Of a DNA stretch of 39,774 bases, positions 27,979 to 36,043 are shown piece by piece. Position 1 is the first letter of the stretch; each line of letters begins with the position of its first letter. Both the position numbers and the translations under genes were made by a program. The stretch comes from Pedobacter sp. (lineage in GTDB: Bacteria > Bacteroidota > Bacteroidia > Sphingobacteriales > Sphingobacteriaceae): NCBI GenBank assembly GCA_014377775.1, contig JACMOW010000113.1:1-39774 (forward strand), in the 5' to 3' direction. The notes beneath the pieces are model-generated. The model searched no databases and was not told the origin of the DNA. It saw only the letters and a program-made list of their open reading frames with translations.

Positions 27979-28395
27979 TTATTTTAAAAAACTTTCTATA
28001 GCTAAACGATAGCCATCTAAACCAAAACCCGTAAGTACCCCTTTGCAGTTTTTGCCGGTAAGCGACGCGTGACGATGTTCTTCACGCGCATATATATTCG
28101 AAACGTGCACTTCCACCACCTGTGTATTAATGGCCGCAATGGCATCGGCAATCGCTACCGAAGTGTGTGTATAACCTCCTGCATTCATAATAATTCCATC
28201 ATAAGAAAAACCTACCTCATGCAATTTATTAATCAACTCCCCTTCTACATTACTTTGATAATATTCAATTTCCAAGATGCTATATAACTCTCGTAATTTA
28301 GTAATGTAAGTATCGAAACCCTCTGTTCCGTAAATTGTAGGTTCCCTTATGCCCAAAAGGTTTAAATTTGGACCATTTATAATTTGTATCTTCAT
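27979..28395 (-). CDS. aroQ: Type II 3-dehydroquinate dehydratase
   Basis: A 138-residue cytoplasmic enzyme that dehydrates 3-dehydroquinate to 3-dehydroshikimate in the shikimate pathway. It shows the type II pattern: GPNLNLLGIREPTIYG with catalytic tyrosine Y22, NAGGYTHTSVAI, and EVHVSNIYAREEHRH with the conserved histidine and the mobile-loop arginine. Length is typical for the dodecameric enzyme. It is divergent from xerD across 49 bases and leads into the TlpA-like gene. Confidence 0.97.
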   Translation of the reverse strand: MKIQIINGPNLNLLGIREPTIYGTEGFDTYITKLRELYSILEIEYYQSNVEGELINKLHEVGFSYDGIIMNAGGYTHTSVAIADAIAAINTQVVEVHVSNIYAREEHRHASLTGKNCKGVLTGFGLDGYRLAIESFLK

Positions 28396-28444
28396 ACTTT
28401 TAAGACTTGTACAATTGCAATGTTATAAAAAAAAATGAATAAAA

Positions 28445-29344
28445 ATGAATAAAGCTGCTTATCATAATGGTTTTAAGGCCTATTTAAAGTTAGAACGTTC
28501 CCTATCTGAACATTCTATAACAGCCTATTTAAACGATATCGCAAAGCTTGAACAATATTTCTATTCATTAAATCAGACTTTAAACGTTACTAATTTAAAG
28601 TTAAAGGAATTACGCGAATTTATTTCATGGTTAAATGCGCTCGGTATGCAAGCTTCTTCTCAAGCCAGGATTATATCAGGGATTAAGGCTTTTTTTAACT
28701 ATTTGATGATGGAAGAAATCATCACGGAAGATCCTACAAGCTTAATTGAAGCCCCAAAGTTAAGCCGTAAGTTACCTGATACCCTAAACATAACTGAAAT
28801 AAATGCTTTATTAGCTGCAATCGACGCTTCAAAAGCTGATGGAATGAGAAGCAAAGCAATCATTGAAGTATTGTATGGTTGTGGCTTGCGCGTTAGTGAG
28901 TTATCTGAGCTAAGAATTTCAAATATTTTTAAAGAAACCGAATTTGTTAAAATTATAGGTAAAGGAAATAAGGAACGTATCGTTCCCATTGGAGGTGCCG
29001 CGTTAAAGTTTTTAGCCATTTATATTAACGAGGTTAGACTGCATTTGAGCATTAAAAAGGGGCATGAAGATTTTGTTTTCCTAAATCGATTTGGGAGCCG
29101 ATTATCTAGAATTTCTATCTTTACCTTAATAAAAAGTTTATCAGCTAAAGCAGGAATTCATAAAACCATTAGTCCACATACCTTTAGGCATTCTTTTGCT
29201 ACTCATTTAATTGAAGGCGGAGCCGATTTACGTGCTGTTCAAGAAATGCTAGGTCATGCTAGCATTACCACTACTGAAATATATACCCATTTGGATCGAG
29301 ATTATTTAAGAAGTGTAATTACACAATATCATCCTAGGTCTTAA
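28445..29344 (+). CDS. xerD: Tyrosine recombinase XerD (chromosome dimer resolution)
   Basis: A 299-residue tyrosine recombinase with an N-terminal SAM-like DNA-binding domain (about 5-95) and a complete catalytic set: R149 in CGLRVSEL, K173, H245 and R248 in HTFRHSFATHL, H271 in LGHASITTT, and nucleophile Y280 in EIYTHL. Length and lack of extra domains fit the housekeeping Xer recombinase, which acts at dif with its partner, rather than an integrase of a mobile element. An earlier ATG at 28434 runs into a stop after five codons, so 28445 is the start. Its stop overlaps prmC by 4 bases, tail to tail. Confidence 0.94.
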   Translation: MNKAAYHNGFKAYLKLERSLSEHSITAYLNDIAKLEQYFYSLNQTLNVTNLKLKELREFISWLNALGMQASSQARIISGIKAFFNYLMMEEIITEDPTSLIEAPKLSRKLPDTLNITEINALLAAIDASKADGMRSKAIIEVLYGCGLRVSELSELRISNIFKETEFVKIIGKGNKERIVPIGGAALKFLAIYINEVRLHLSIKKGHEDFVFLNRFGSRLSRISIFTLIKSLSAKAGIHKTISPHTFRHSFATHLIEGGADLRAVQEMLGHASITTTEIYTHLDRDYLRSVITQYHPRS

Positions 29345-30243
29345 TTTCGGCTACAACATATCATCCTGTCTTTACCCTGCATATCTTTTCTTAACTCAAT
29401 AGCATTAAATCCTTTACCAGATAACATCTTAACTGTTTTCTCACCATGATGCTCATTAATCTCGAAGAATAGTAATCCATTTTCTTTTAAGTTTATTAAT
29501 GCAAAATCGGCTATGGCTTCATAAAAAATAAGTGGATCTTCATTGCTAACAAACAAGGCGAGATGAGGCTCGTTTTTCAATACATTTTCATGCATTTGAG
29601 CCTTTTCAGTTTGAGTAATGTATGGAGGGTTGCTAACGAGTATCGAGTATCGAGTATCGAGTATCGAGACGGAATTCAGAAGTATATCTTGTTCCATAAA
29701 AGACACATTAACGTTATTTAATACAGCATTTCGTTTGGCAATAGTTAAAGCTTCTGTTGATATATCCATAGCAAAAACATTTGCTTTTGGCAAGTTCTTT
29801 TTTAAAGAAATAGCGATGCAACCACTTCCGGTGCCTATGTCTAACAGATTGATTGGTTGGCGATAAGCGTTATGCGTTTTGGATTCAGAATTTTCAATTT
29901 TCAATTTTAAACTTTCAATTCTCTCTATCACCCACTCCACTAACTCCTCAGTTTCGGGTCGAGGGATTAATACGGCTTCGGTCACTTTAAAAGTTAAGCC
30001 ATAGAATACAGTTTCGCCTAAAATATATTGAATAGGCTTACCTGTTATTATTTGATCGAGTACGAATTCGAACGTTTTTAATTCATTATCAGTTAATTCA
30101 TATTCCTTTTTTAAGCTATAAATAGATCGATTCAGTTTTAAATAGTATTCAATAACTAAAAGAAAAATACCGTTAACTTCTTCTTTACCATAAAGGGGTG
30201 CCAATGCTACGCTAAACTTTGCTCCTAATTCTTTTAGATTCAT
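29341..30243 (-). CDS. prmC: Peptide chain release factor N5-glutamine methyltransferase
   Basis: A 300-residue SAM-dependent methyltransferase that methylates the GGQ glutamine of release factors. It has the helical N-domain (1-95), motif I LLDIGTGSGCIAI (about 134-146) and the catalytic NPPY at 205-208. I start at ATG 30243 (MNLKELGAKF), because the 18 further codons open upstream do not look like PrmC. Two segments appear inserted. Residues about 110-129 (ESLKLKIENSESKTHNAYRQ) and 190-201 (NSVSILDTRYSI) are encoded by period-7 DNA arrays, the second only a few residues before NPPY. The catalytic motifs are intact, so the enzyme is probably functional. Confidence 0.93.
   Translation of the reverse strand: MNLKELGAKFSVALAPLYGKEEVNGIFLLVIEYYLKLNRSIYSLKKEYELTDNELKTFEFVLDQIITGKPIQYILGETVFYGLTFKVTEAVLIPRPETEELVEWVIERIESLKLKIENSESKTHNAYRQPINLLDIGTGSGCIAISLKKNLPKANVFAMDISTEALTIAKRNAVLNNVNVSFMEQDILLNSVSILDTRYSILVSNPPYITQTEKAQMHENVLKNEPHLALFVSNEDPLIFYEAIADFALINLKENGLLFFEINEHHGEKTVKMLSGKGFNAIELRKDMQGKDRMICCSRN
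29637..29668. repeat. Perfect 7-base tandem repeat inside prmC
   Basis: Four perfect copies of TATCGAG (29641-29668) preceded by a partial copy CGAG (29637-29640). On the coding strand it encodes about residues 190-201 of PrmC in frame, just before the NPPY motif. Confidence 0.9.
29884..29925. repeat. Degenerate 7-base tandem array inside prmC
   Basis: About six units of period 7 related to TTTTCAA: TTCAGAA, TTTTCAA, TTTTCAA, TTTTAAA, CTTTCAA, TTCTCTC. On the coding strand it gives the charged low-complexity segment around ESLKLKIENSES. Different sequence from the array at 29637 but the same period. Confidence 0.7.
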
Positions 30244-30339
30244 CAATCGTAAAACTAAACATATATAACATAATTTATATACATATTCGATATCCATATA
30301 AAATTATAAGTAATATTGAGTTTTATCCTTTGCGTCCGT

Positions 30340-30347
30340 TACTTTTG
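30340..30347 (+). promoter_or_regulatory. Bacteroidota promoter (-7 element) of ribD, probably leaderless
   Basis: TACTTTTG matches TAnnTTTG exactly and ends 5 bases before the ribD ATG. ATTG ending at 30318, 21 bases upstream, is a plausible -33 element. The transcript would begin at or next to the start codon. Confidence 0.6.
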
Positions 30348-30352
30348 CAACA

Positions 30353-31405
30353 ATGAATAATGAGTTATATATGCAGCGCTGTATTGAACTTGCTAGGTTA
30401 GGTATGGGGCAAGTTAGTCCGAACCCTATGGTTGGTTGTGTAATCGTTCATGAAAATCAGATTATTGGAGAAGGTTATCATCAGAAAATTGGTGAAGCCC
30501 ATGCCGAAGTAAATGCGATAAACAACGTATTTGCAAATCATCCTGGCTCAGCTACTATTCTTCTAAAAAAAGCCACTGTTTACGTTAATCTAGAGCCTTG
30601 CGCTCATTTTGGTAAAACGCCACCTTGTGCAGATTTGTTAATAAAACACCAAGTAAAGAAAGTTGTAATTGGGAATACAGATCCTTTTTTGGGCGTTAAT
30701 GGGAAGGGAATTGCTAAACTTAAAGATGCGGGTATTGAAGTACAAATTGGCGTGTTGGAAAAGAATTGTACTCGCTTTAATCGACGATTTTTTACCAGAA
30801 TACAGCAACAACGTCCATTTATTATTTTAAAATGGGCTCAAACTGCAAATGGTTACTTTGCACCTTCTGATCATTCACAAAAATGGATTACTGGCCATCT
30901 TGCAAAACAACTCAACCATCAGTGGCGTGCGGAAGAGGATGCCATTTTGGTAGGGAAAAATACAACTTTAATAGATAATCCATCGCTCACTACTCGATTG
31001 GTTAGCGGGAAAAATCCAATTCGTATCGTAATTGATAAAAAATTAGAAATCCCTACAACGCATCATATTTATAATCAGGAAGCAAAAACGATAATTTTTA
31101 ATGAGATTAAAACGGAAGTGATCAATAATATCCACTTTATTCAGATGGAAGACATGCAATTTTATTTACCGCAAAAAATAGCTTTCCAGCTTTATTTAAT
31201 GGACATCCAATCGGTAATTATAGAAGGTGGACTACAAATTTTGACTCAATTTATTGCTGCTGATTTATGGGATGAAGCCAGAATTTTTACTTCAAGTGAT
31301 ACTTGGGATAATGGTATTAAATACCCTATAATTAAGGGAAATGTAATAAGGAAAATGATGATAAATGATGATCAATTAACAATTTTATCAAATAATAAGT
31401 CATGA
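30353..31405 (+). CDS. ribD: Bifunctional riboflavin biosynthesis protein RibD (deaminase/reductase)
   Basis: A 350-residue cytoplasmic enzyme catalysing the second and third steps of riboflavin synthesis: deamination and then reduction of the ribosylaminopyrimidine. The N-terminal deaminase domain (1 to about 145) has the zinc site H50-A-E52 and C83/C92 in EPCAHFGKTPPC. The C-terminal reductase domain (about 150-350) has FIILKWAQTANGY, the KWITG region and a late IIEGG motif. No FMN riboswitch was seen; the promoter is almost at the ATG. The stop overlaps the next start by 4 bases, so translation may be coupled. Confidence 0.96.
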   Translation: MNNELYMQRCIELARLGMGQVSPNPMVGCVIVHENQIIGEGYHQKIGEAHAEVNAINNVFANHPGSATILLKKATVYVNLEPCAHFGKTPPCADLLIKHQVKKVVIGNTDPFLGVNGKGIAKLKDAGIEVQIGVLEKNCTRFNRRFFTRIQQQRPFIILKWAQTANGYFAPSDHSQKWITGHLAKQLNHQWRAEEDAILVGKNTTLIDNPSLTTRLVSGKNPIRIVIDKKLEIPTTHHIYNQEAKTIIFNEIKTEVINNIHFIQMEDMQFYLPQKIAFQLYLMDIQSVIIEGGLQILTQFIAADLWDEARIFTSSDTWDNGIKYPIIKGNVIRKMMINDDQLTILSNNKS

Positions 31406-32259
31406 TTTATCTCGCTCTAAGTATTTTCTGCAGTGTAATTGTTGGTGTATTGTTAAAACTAGCCAAGCGGTATCAAATTGGTATCGCACAAACCATCACT
31501 TGGAATTATTTATTTGCCATTGGATTAAGTTTATTTTTCTTCCGTCCGGCAATTAATGTGCTTAATTTATCTTCAATTCAAGCCATTCACGTACTATTGG
31601 GTGTATTATTACCTACTATTTTTATATTTTTAGCCTTATCGGTTCAACGTACCGGATTGGCTCGAACAGATATTGCACAACGCTTATCCCTATTTATATC
31701 ACTCTTAGGAGCTTTTTTTATATTTAATGAAAATTATAGTACACTAAAGTACTTCGGTGTAGCGATTGGTTTTTTAGCGATTATTTTTACCGTATATCGT
31801 AAATCTACCACTCAAGTAAACAATACCGATTGGCTTTATCCTCTATTGGTTTTTATTGGCTTTGGTGTAATTGATGTATGTTTTAAATTAATTAGTCAAT
31901 ACACTCCATTACCCTACACCACTTCTTTGTTTATTATATTCTGTATAGCTTTTCTTCTTTCTTTAGGTTATATCGTGTATTTGGCCGTCATTAAGAAAGT
32001 CAAACTTCAACTTATCAATTTCATTTGTGGTTGTATTTTGGGCTTCTTTAATTTTGGAAATATACTATTTTACATGAAGGCACACCGTGCCATGGCTAAT
32101 GATCCATCAACTGTATTTGCAGCCATGAATATTGGCGTAATTATTTTTGGAAGTTTAATTGGTATTTTGGTATTTAAGGAGAAATTGACCAAACTTAATT
32201 ATTTAGGCTTAACATTAGCTTTGTTATCCATTATTTTAATCACTTTAGCATCCTACTAA
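31402..32259 (+). CDS. EamA/DMT-type membrane transporter
   Basis: A 285-residue inner-membrane protein with about ten hydrophobic helices arranged as two similar halves. The second half ends with the typical EamA pattern: MNIGVIIFGSLIGILVFKEKLTKLNYLGLTLALLSI, split here as a conserved KEKL turn near residue 260 followed by the last helix. It belongs to the drug/metabolite transporter superfamily; the substrate is unknown. Coupling to ribD by a 4-base overlap is suggestive of vitamin or metabolite export, but that is only context. Confidence 0.82.
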   Translation: MIYLALSIFCSVIVGVLLKLAKRYQIGIAQTITWNYLFAIGLSLFFFRPAINVLNLSSIQAIHVLLGVLLPTIFIFLALSVQRTGLARTDIAQRLSLFISLLGAFFIFNENYSTLKYFGVAIGFLAIIFTVYRKSTTQVNNTDWLYPLLVFIGFGVIDVCFKLISQYTPLPYTTSLFIIFCIAFLLSLGYIVYLAVIKKVKLQLINFICGCILGFFNFGNILFYMKAHRAMANDPSTVFAAMNIGVIIFGSLIGILVFKEKLTKLNYLGLTLALLSIILITLASY

Positions 32260-32271
32260 AATTAATATACA

Positions 32272-33144
32272 ATGCAAAAATTATCAGCAGCAGATTTAAT
32301 TATTAATCCCGATGGAAGTATTTATCACCTTAATTTATTGCCTGAAGATATTGCCGATACGGTAATTACAGTGGGCGATTTAGACCGTGTTGGCGAAGTC
32401 AGTAAACATTTCGACTCTATTGAACTTAAAAAGGGGAAACGTGAATTTATTACCCACACGGGTTATCTTGGAAAGAAGCGAATTACTGTACTTTCAACTG
32501 GAATTGGTACCGATAATATTGATATCGTACTTAATGAATTGGATGCATTGGTTAATGTAGACTTCAATACAAGAACCATTAAAAATGACTTAAAATCACT
32601 AAATATTATACGTATTGGCACATCTGGAGCTGTTCAACCTGATATTCCGATGGGTACTATTTTAGCATCAAGCTACGGTTTGGGTTTCGACGCCTTAATG
32701 CAATATTACATTCATGAGGTAGCTGGTGATGAGCACAGCTTATTAGATGCGATTAAATCACATTTCTCTCATATTAAAGGAATTAACCCTTATTTAACAG
32801 CAGCTGATCAAGGTTTATTGCAAACTATTGGAAAAGATATGAAGCAAGGAATAACGGCAACTGCTCCTGGTTTTTATGCGCCCCAAGGGCGACAAGTACG
32901 TGCAAAAAATGCAATTCCAGACTTCATAACACAACTGAATAGTTTCAATGAAGGAAAGCATCGAATTACCAATCTTGAAATGGAAACTGCAGGTATTTAT
33001 GCCTTGGCTAAAACACTCGGACACAAAGCGCTATCGGTAAATGCAATTTTGGCAAGTCGAGTAAAATTTGAATTTAGCAGTACGCCCAACAAGATCATAG
33101 ATAAGGCTATTAATATGGTATTAGCGCGATTAAATGAGATTTAA
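32272..33144 (+). CDS. Nucleoside phosphorylase (uridine phosphorylase-like)
   Basis: A 290-residue cytoplasmic enzyme of the PNP/UDP family. It has VGDLDRVGEVSKHF (phosphate-binding GD..R region), LSTGIGTDNIDIVLNEL, the RIGTSGAVQPDIPMG core motif and NLEMETAGIYALA with the ribose/base-contacting glutamates. Such enzymes split nucleosides with phosphate to free base and ribose-1-phosphate. Uridine-type activity is likeliest by similarity but the base specificity cannot be fixed. It is 12 bases after the transporter, and its last base overlaps the next start. Confidence 0.9.
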   Translation: MQKLSAADLIINPDGSIYHLNLLPEDIADTVITVGDLDRVGEVSKHFDSIELKKGKREFITHTGYLGKKRITVLSTGIGTDNIDIVLNELDALVNVDFNTRTIKNDLKSLNIIRIGTSGAVQPDIPMGTILASSYGLGFDALMQYYIHEVAGDEHSLLDAIKSHFSHIKGINPYLTAADQGLLQTIGKDMKQGITATAPGFYAPQGRQVRAKNAIPDFITQLNSFNEGKHRITNLEMETAGIYALAKTLGHKALSVNAILASRVKFEFSSTPNKIIDKAINMVLARLNEI

Positions 33145-33626
33145 TGAGCATTATTAAGCAAACCATTCTGCATTCAATAGATTTTTTTTATCCCCCATTT
33201 AAAAAAATTATTGGACTACAAACTTTTAGATATGCAGTTTGTGGTGGAAGTAATGCACTCTTAAATTTGATCATTTTTTCGATTAGCTATAACTTTGTTT
33301 TTGTTTATCAAGATTTAAATTGGTTTGGTTTTTCTATTACTAGATATATTGCAGCGTATCTGGTTGCGCTTTCGGTAAGTTTTCCGGTAGGTTTTTGTTT
33401 GAATAAGTTTGTAGTTTTTCAACAATCAAATTTAATGGGCAAAACTCAATTGATCAGATATGGTTCTTTGGCCATCACTAATATATTTCTCGATTATTCT
33501 TTGTTACATCTATTGGTAGGCTACTGGAAGCTCTGGGCAACCCCTTCGCAAGCCTTTATTATTGTGTTACTTTCGCTAATTAGCTATTTTTATCAAACTT
33601 ATTTTTCATTCAAAACAGTCGAATAA
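33144..33626 (+). CDS. GtrA-family membrane protein
   Basis: A 160-residue protein with four membrane helices and the GtrA fold pattern (FRYAVCGGSNALLNLIIFSISY, FPVGFCLNKFVVF). GtrA proteins are thought to flip polyprenyl-phosphate-linked sugars for glycan decoration. It overlaps the nucleoside phosphorylase by one base. Its 3' end overlaps the convergent deacetylase by 28 bases. The nearby GT2 gene on the opposite strand is a GtrB-like enzyme, the usual partner of GtrA, so the two probably act together. Confidence 0.88.
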   Translation: MSIIKQTILHSIDFFYPPFKKIIGLQTFRYAVCGGSNALLNLIIFSISYNFVFVYQDLNWFGFSITRYIAAYLVALSVSFPVGFCLNKFVVFQQSNLMGKTQLIRYGSLAITNIFLDYSLLHLLVGYWKLWATPSQAFIIVLLSLISYFYQTYFSFKTVE

Positions 33627-34381
33627 AACTCATAAATAGTTGAATTTGGATATCCCATTTGGTTAATCCACGTTAATAATCGATCAAATCGATCAACCAT
33701 TGCTGTTCCAGAATTTTTGCTAATATAGGTTGGAAAGCCATAAGCTTCTTTTCTATTCAAGTTGGTAAACTCCCAAGGATGAAAGTAAATGTTTACATAA
33801 CCATCCTTTTTATACGTGCTTTTTATTAACTTTTTATAGAACCAAAATGGAAAATTGTGGAAGGAAAGCCAAAATAATGGAATTCTAAAGGGACTAACAG
33901 AAGCTGGCAATTGCCAAACTCCTTGTTTTTTAAAATAAGTTCTAGAAACCTTAAGATTATTATATCTGCCAGGCAGCCAAGTTGGATTAATCGAACTATT
34001 GTATCCATATCCAGCATTTGCGATTTCTGTTTCATCAACAGGCATCATTCTAGGCATTCTAAAACCATAAATCGACGAACCAAAAAGCGATTCTAATGCT
34101 ATTTTTGATGCTAATAAATCTTTAGCTTCAAATTTAGAATGATAATAACTGTGTGAAGCCAGTTCATGCCCCTCATTTTTAATTCTTGCGATCACTTCTG
34201 GCGCATTTTGGGCAAATATTACTGTAGAAAAAAAAGTAGCCTTAAAGTTGTGCTTCTGGAGCAGATTTAAGATCAAGTTAGTTCCCGTTATCGAAATGGC
34301 AATTTGATCTTCAAAAGAAATCATTTTGCCATACTCAAATGGCATATCAAATTCTTCGATATCAAAACTTAATAAAAACAC
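33599..34381 (-). CDS. Polysaccharide deacetylase family protein (NodB-like)
   Basis: A 260-residue carbohydrate esterase 4-like protein. The metal motif begins SFDIEEFDMP (D7, E9-D12), followed later by ELASHSYYHSKF with the H-x3-H pair, then FRMPRM and FHPWEF toward the C-terminus. No signal peptide is evident, so it may act in the cytoplasm on lipid-linked sugars, like ArnD-type or PssY-type relatives, rather than on cell-wall polymer. It is the last gene of a glycan cluster on the minus strand: its first base overlaps the stop of the GT2 gene, and its 3' end overlaps gtrA. Confidence 0.87.
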   Translation of the reverse strand: MFLLSFDIEEFDMPFEYGKMISFEDQIAISITGTNLILNLLQKHNFKATFFSTVIFAQNAPEVIARIKNEGHELASHSYYHSKFEAKDLLASKIALESLFGSSIYGFRMPRMMPVDETEIANAGYGYNSSINPTWLPGRYNNLKVSRTYFKKQGVWQLPASVSPFRIPLFWLSFHNFPFWFYKKLIKSTYKKDGYVNIYFHPWEFTNLNRKEAYGFPTYISKNSGTAMVDRFDRLLTWINQMGYPNSTIYEFYSTVLNEK

Positions 34382-35316
34382 TATTTTAGATTTGGAATAT
34401 TAGTAGATCGAATAATGTAATTTGGTCTGTTTTTAGTTTGCATAAACATTTTACCAATGTAAATTCCTATAATACCTAAAATGATAAGTTGTAACCCCCC
34501 AAAAAAAGCTACTGTAATAATCAATGAAGCCCACCCACTTACTTCTTGTTTGGTATAAAAGGCATACAAAATATACGGGATGTACAATAGGGAAGAAAAG
34601 GAGAAGAAAAAGCCCAAATAGGCCGCAGTATGCAAGGGTTTAACACTAAATGAGGTTACGCCTTGTATGGCCAAACGCATCATCCTGCCTAAATTATATT
34701 TGCTTACACCAGCAAACCGTTGCTCTGGAACATAATCGATTGCATATTGCTTAAAGCCAATCCATTTAATCAAACCCCTTACAAAAGGATCGTCTTCGCT
34801 AAATGTTTTAAAAGCTTCTACCGCAGTTCTGTCAAGTAACCTAAAATCTGCCGTTCCGGGTTCAATTTCTATATCCGATAACGAATTAAGCAACTTATAA
34901 AAATATTTAGAAGCTTTTCTTTTTTTAATGGATAATCTTTTATCTTCCTCTCTACGCGTATAAACAATGTCGTATCCTTCCTCCCATTTCTCTAGCATTT
35001 GCTTAAATAACTCTGGTGGGTGTTGTAAATCGGCATCCAATGAAATAACGCAATCACCTTTAGCATAATCTAATCCCGCCTTTAAGGCAGGTTGGTGACC
35101 AAAATTTCGAGAAAGCTCGATATAAAAAAAATTATCCTTAATTTTTGCTAAACCTTCGATAATATGTAATGTCTTATCGGTACCGCCATCATCAACTACC
35201 AAAATCTCAAAATTATAATGTAGTTCATTGAATACCTTTTCGATGCGATCTACAATAACAACAATGTTCTCCTCTTCGTTATGGGCAGGAATAACTACTG
35301 AAACTAATCTCTCCAT
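34381..35316 (-). CDS. Polyprenyl-phosphate glycosyltransferase (GtrB/DPM1-like GT2)
   Basis: A 311-residue inner-membrane GT2 enzyme. The catalytic domain has VVIPAHNEEENI, LVVDDGGTDKT and SLDADLQHPPEL (D-x-D metal site), then LLDRTAVEAF. Two C-terminal helices (about 230-255 and 262-290) anchor it. This layout is that of DPM1/GtrB enzymes that move a sugar from a nucleotide donor onto polyprenyl phosphate. With GtrA encoded convergently and a GT87-like enzyme upstream in the operon, it would supply lipid-linked sugar for outer glycan modification. The sugar is unknown. Confidence 0.92.
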   Translation of the reverse strand: MERLVSVVIPAHNEEENIVVIVDRIEKVFNELHYNFEILVVDDGGTDKTLHIIEGLAKIKDNFFYIELSRNFGHQPALKAGLDYAKGDCVISLDADLQHPPELFKQMLEKWEEGYDIVYTRREEDKRLSIKKRKASKYFYKLLNSLSDIEIEPGTADFRLLDRTAVEAFKTFSEDDPFVRGLIKWIGFKQYAIDYVPEQRFAGVSKYNLGRMMRLAIQGVTSFSVKPLHTAAYLGFFFSFSSLLYIPYILYAFYTKQEVSGWASLIITVAFFGGLQLIILGIIGIYIGKMFMQTKNRPNYIIRSTNIPNLK

Positions 35317-35317
35317 T

Positions 35318-36043
35318 TTAAAAGTTTATTAAAACACTATATCTACCTGTGTGCAAGGTTAAATCCTTTATAATTTTTATATCAACCTTTAATTCTTCCG
35401 ATAAAATGATGAAAAAATCTTGATCAATTTGAAGTAATCCACTTTTTTTAATCTTACTGTAATTTGAGAAAACGGCATAGACCAAGAATTTTACAAATTT
35501 TAATGTATATCCCTTTTTAATTGCATGTTTAAGAATACTGAAGATATCGCCAACTGTTGAATGTTTTGTTGGAATAATATCGGCTAATAAGCAGCTAAAT
35601 TTTTGTTTATTGGCAGTTTTTTTTAAAGACAAGAGTAACTCCTTAACTTCTTTTTCACCTTTATAATATTGCAATACGCTCATGAATATAACCCTATCAA
35701 TTTGATAATCGATAATTAACTGATTATAGATTTCGAAATCATAAACCTTACTTACACTAAAACTAAGGTTCTTTTCAGATTTAAACCTTTGTTTACAGAT
35801 TTCAATATATTTTTCAGAAATATCCGTACCATGAACCAGCTCGCACTTATCTTTTAAATAATCGATCAAAAATCCTGGTCCACATCCAATATCTAAAAAA
35901 CGATTTTTAGCGTTAATTGGAAATGACTTTGCTAAACTCTTTGCAAAAAACAAAGTCGATTGCAACATGGTAGAATTGAATTCTGTTGGATTTTCTTTCC
36001 AAAATGATTCCCAATTTGAATTTTCTTGATTGCTATTTTGCAT
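35318..36043 (-). CDS. Class I SAM-dependent methyltransferase
   Basis: A 241-residue cytoplasmic protein with the class I motif I FLDIGCGPGFLIDYLK (about 48-63), followed by the acidic loop HGTDIS and a motif IV-like RVIFMSVLQYY. The substrate is unknown. Its place between a GT87-like and a GtrB-like gene suggests methylation of a sugar or lipid-linked glycan. Its start overlaps the end of the upstream GT87-like gene by 11 bases, and it ends 1 base before the GT2 start, so the genes are tightly coupled. Confidence 0.87.
   Translation of the reverse strand: MQNSNQENSNWESFWKENPTEFNSTMLQSTLFFAKSLAKSFPINAKNRFLDIGCGPGFLIDYLKDKCELVHGTDISEKYIEICKQRFKSEKNLSFSVSKVYDFEIYNQLIIDYQIDRVIFMSVLQYYKGEKEVKELLLSLKKTANKQKFSCLLADIIPTKHSTVGDIFSILKHAIKKGYTLKFVKFLVYAVFSNYSKIKKSGLLQIDQDFFIILSEELKVDIKIIKDLTLHTGRYSVLINF

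Noticed and set aside
28445-29344. Integrase of a mobile element
   Set aside because: The protein has the size and motifs of housekeeping XerD, sits between aroQ and prmC, and no attachment sites or cargo genes are visible.
30244-30297. 18-codon N-terminal extension of prmC
   Set aside because: The sequence (MDIEYVYKLCYICLVLRL) is unlike PrmC, and a TAGTTTTA promoter-like word on the minus strand lies within it, just ahead of ATG 30243.
33599-33626. Frameshift or misassembly at the gtrA/deacetylase overlap
   Set aside because: Both proteins end naturally with family-typical lengths; short convergent overlaps are tolerated.
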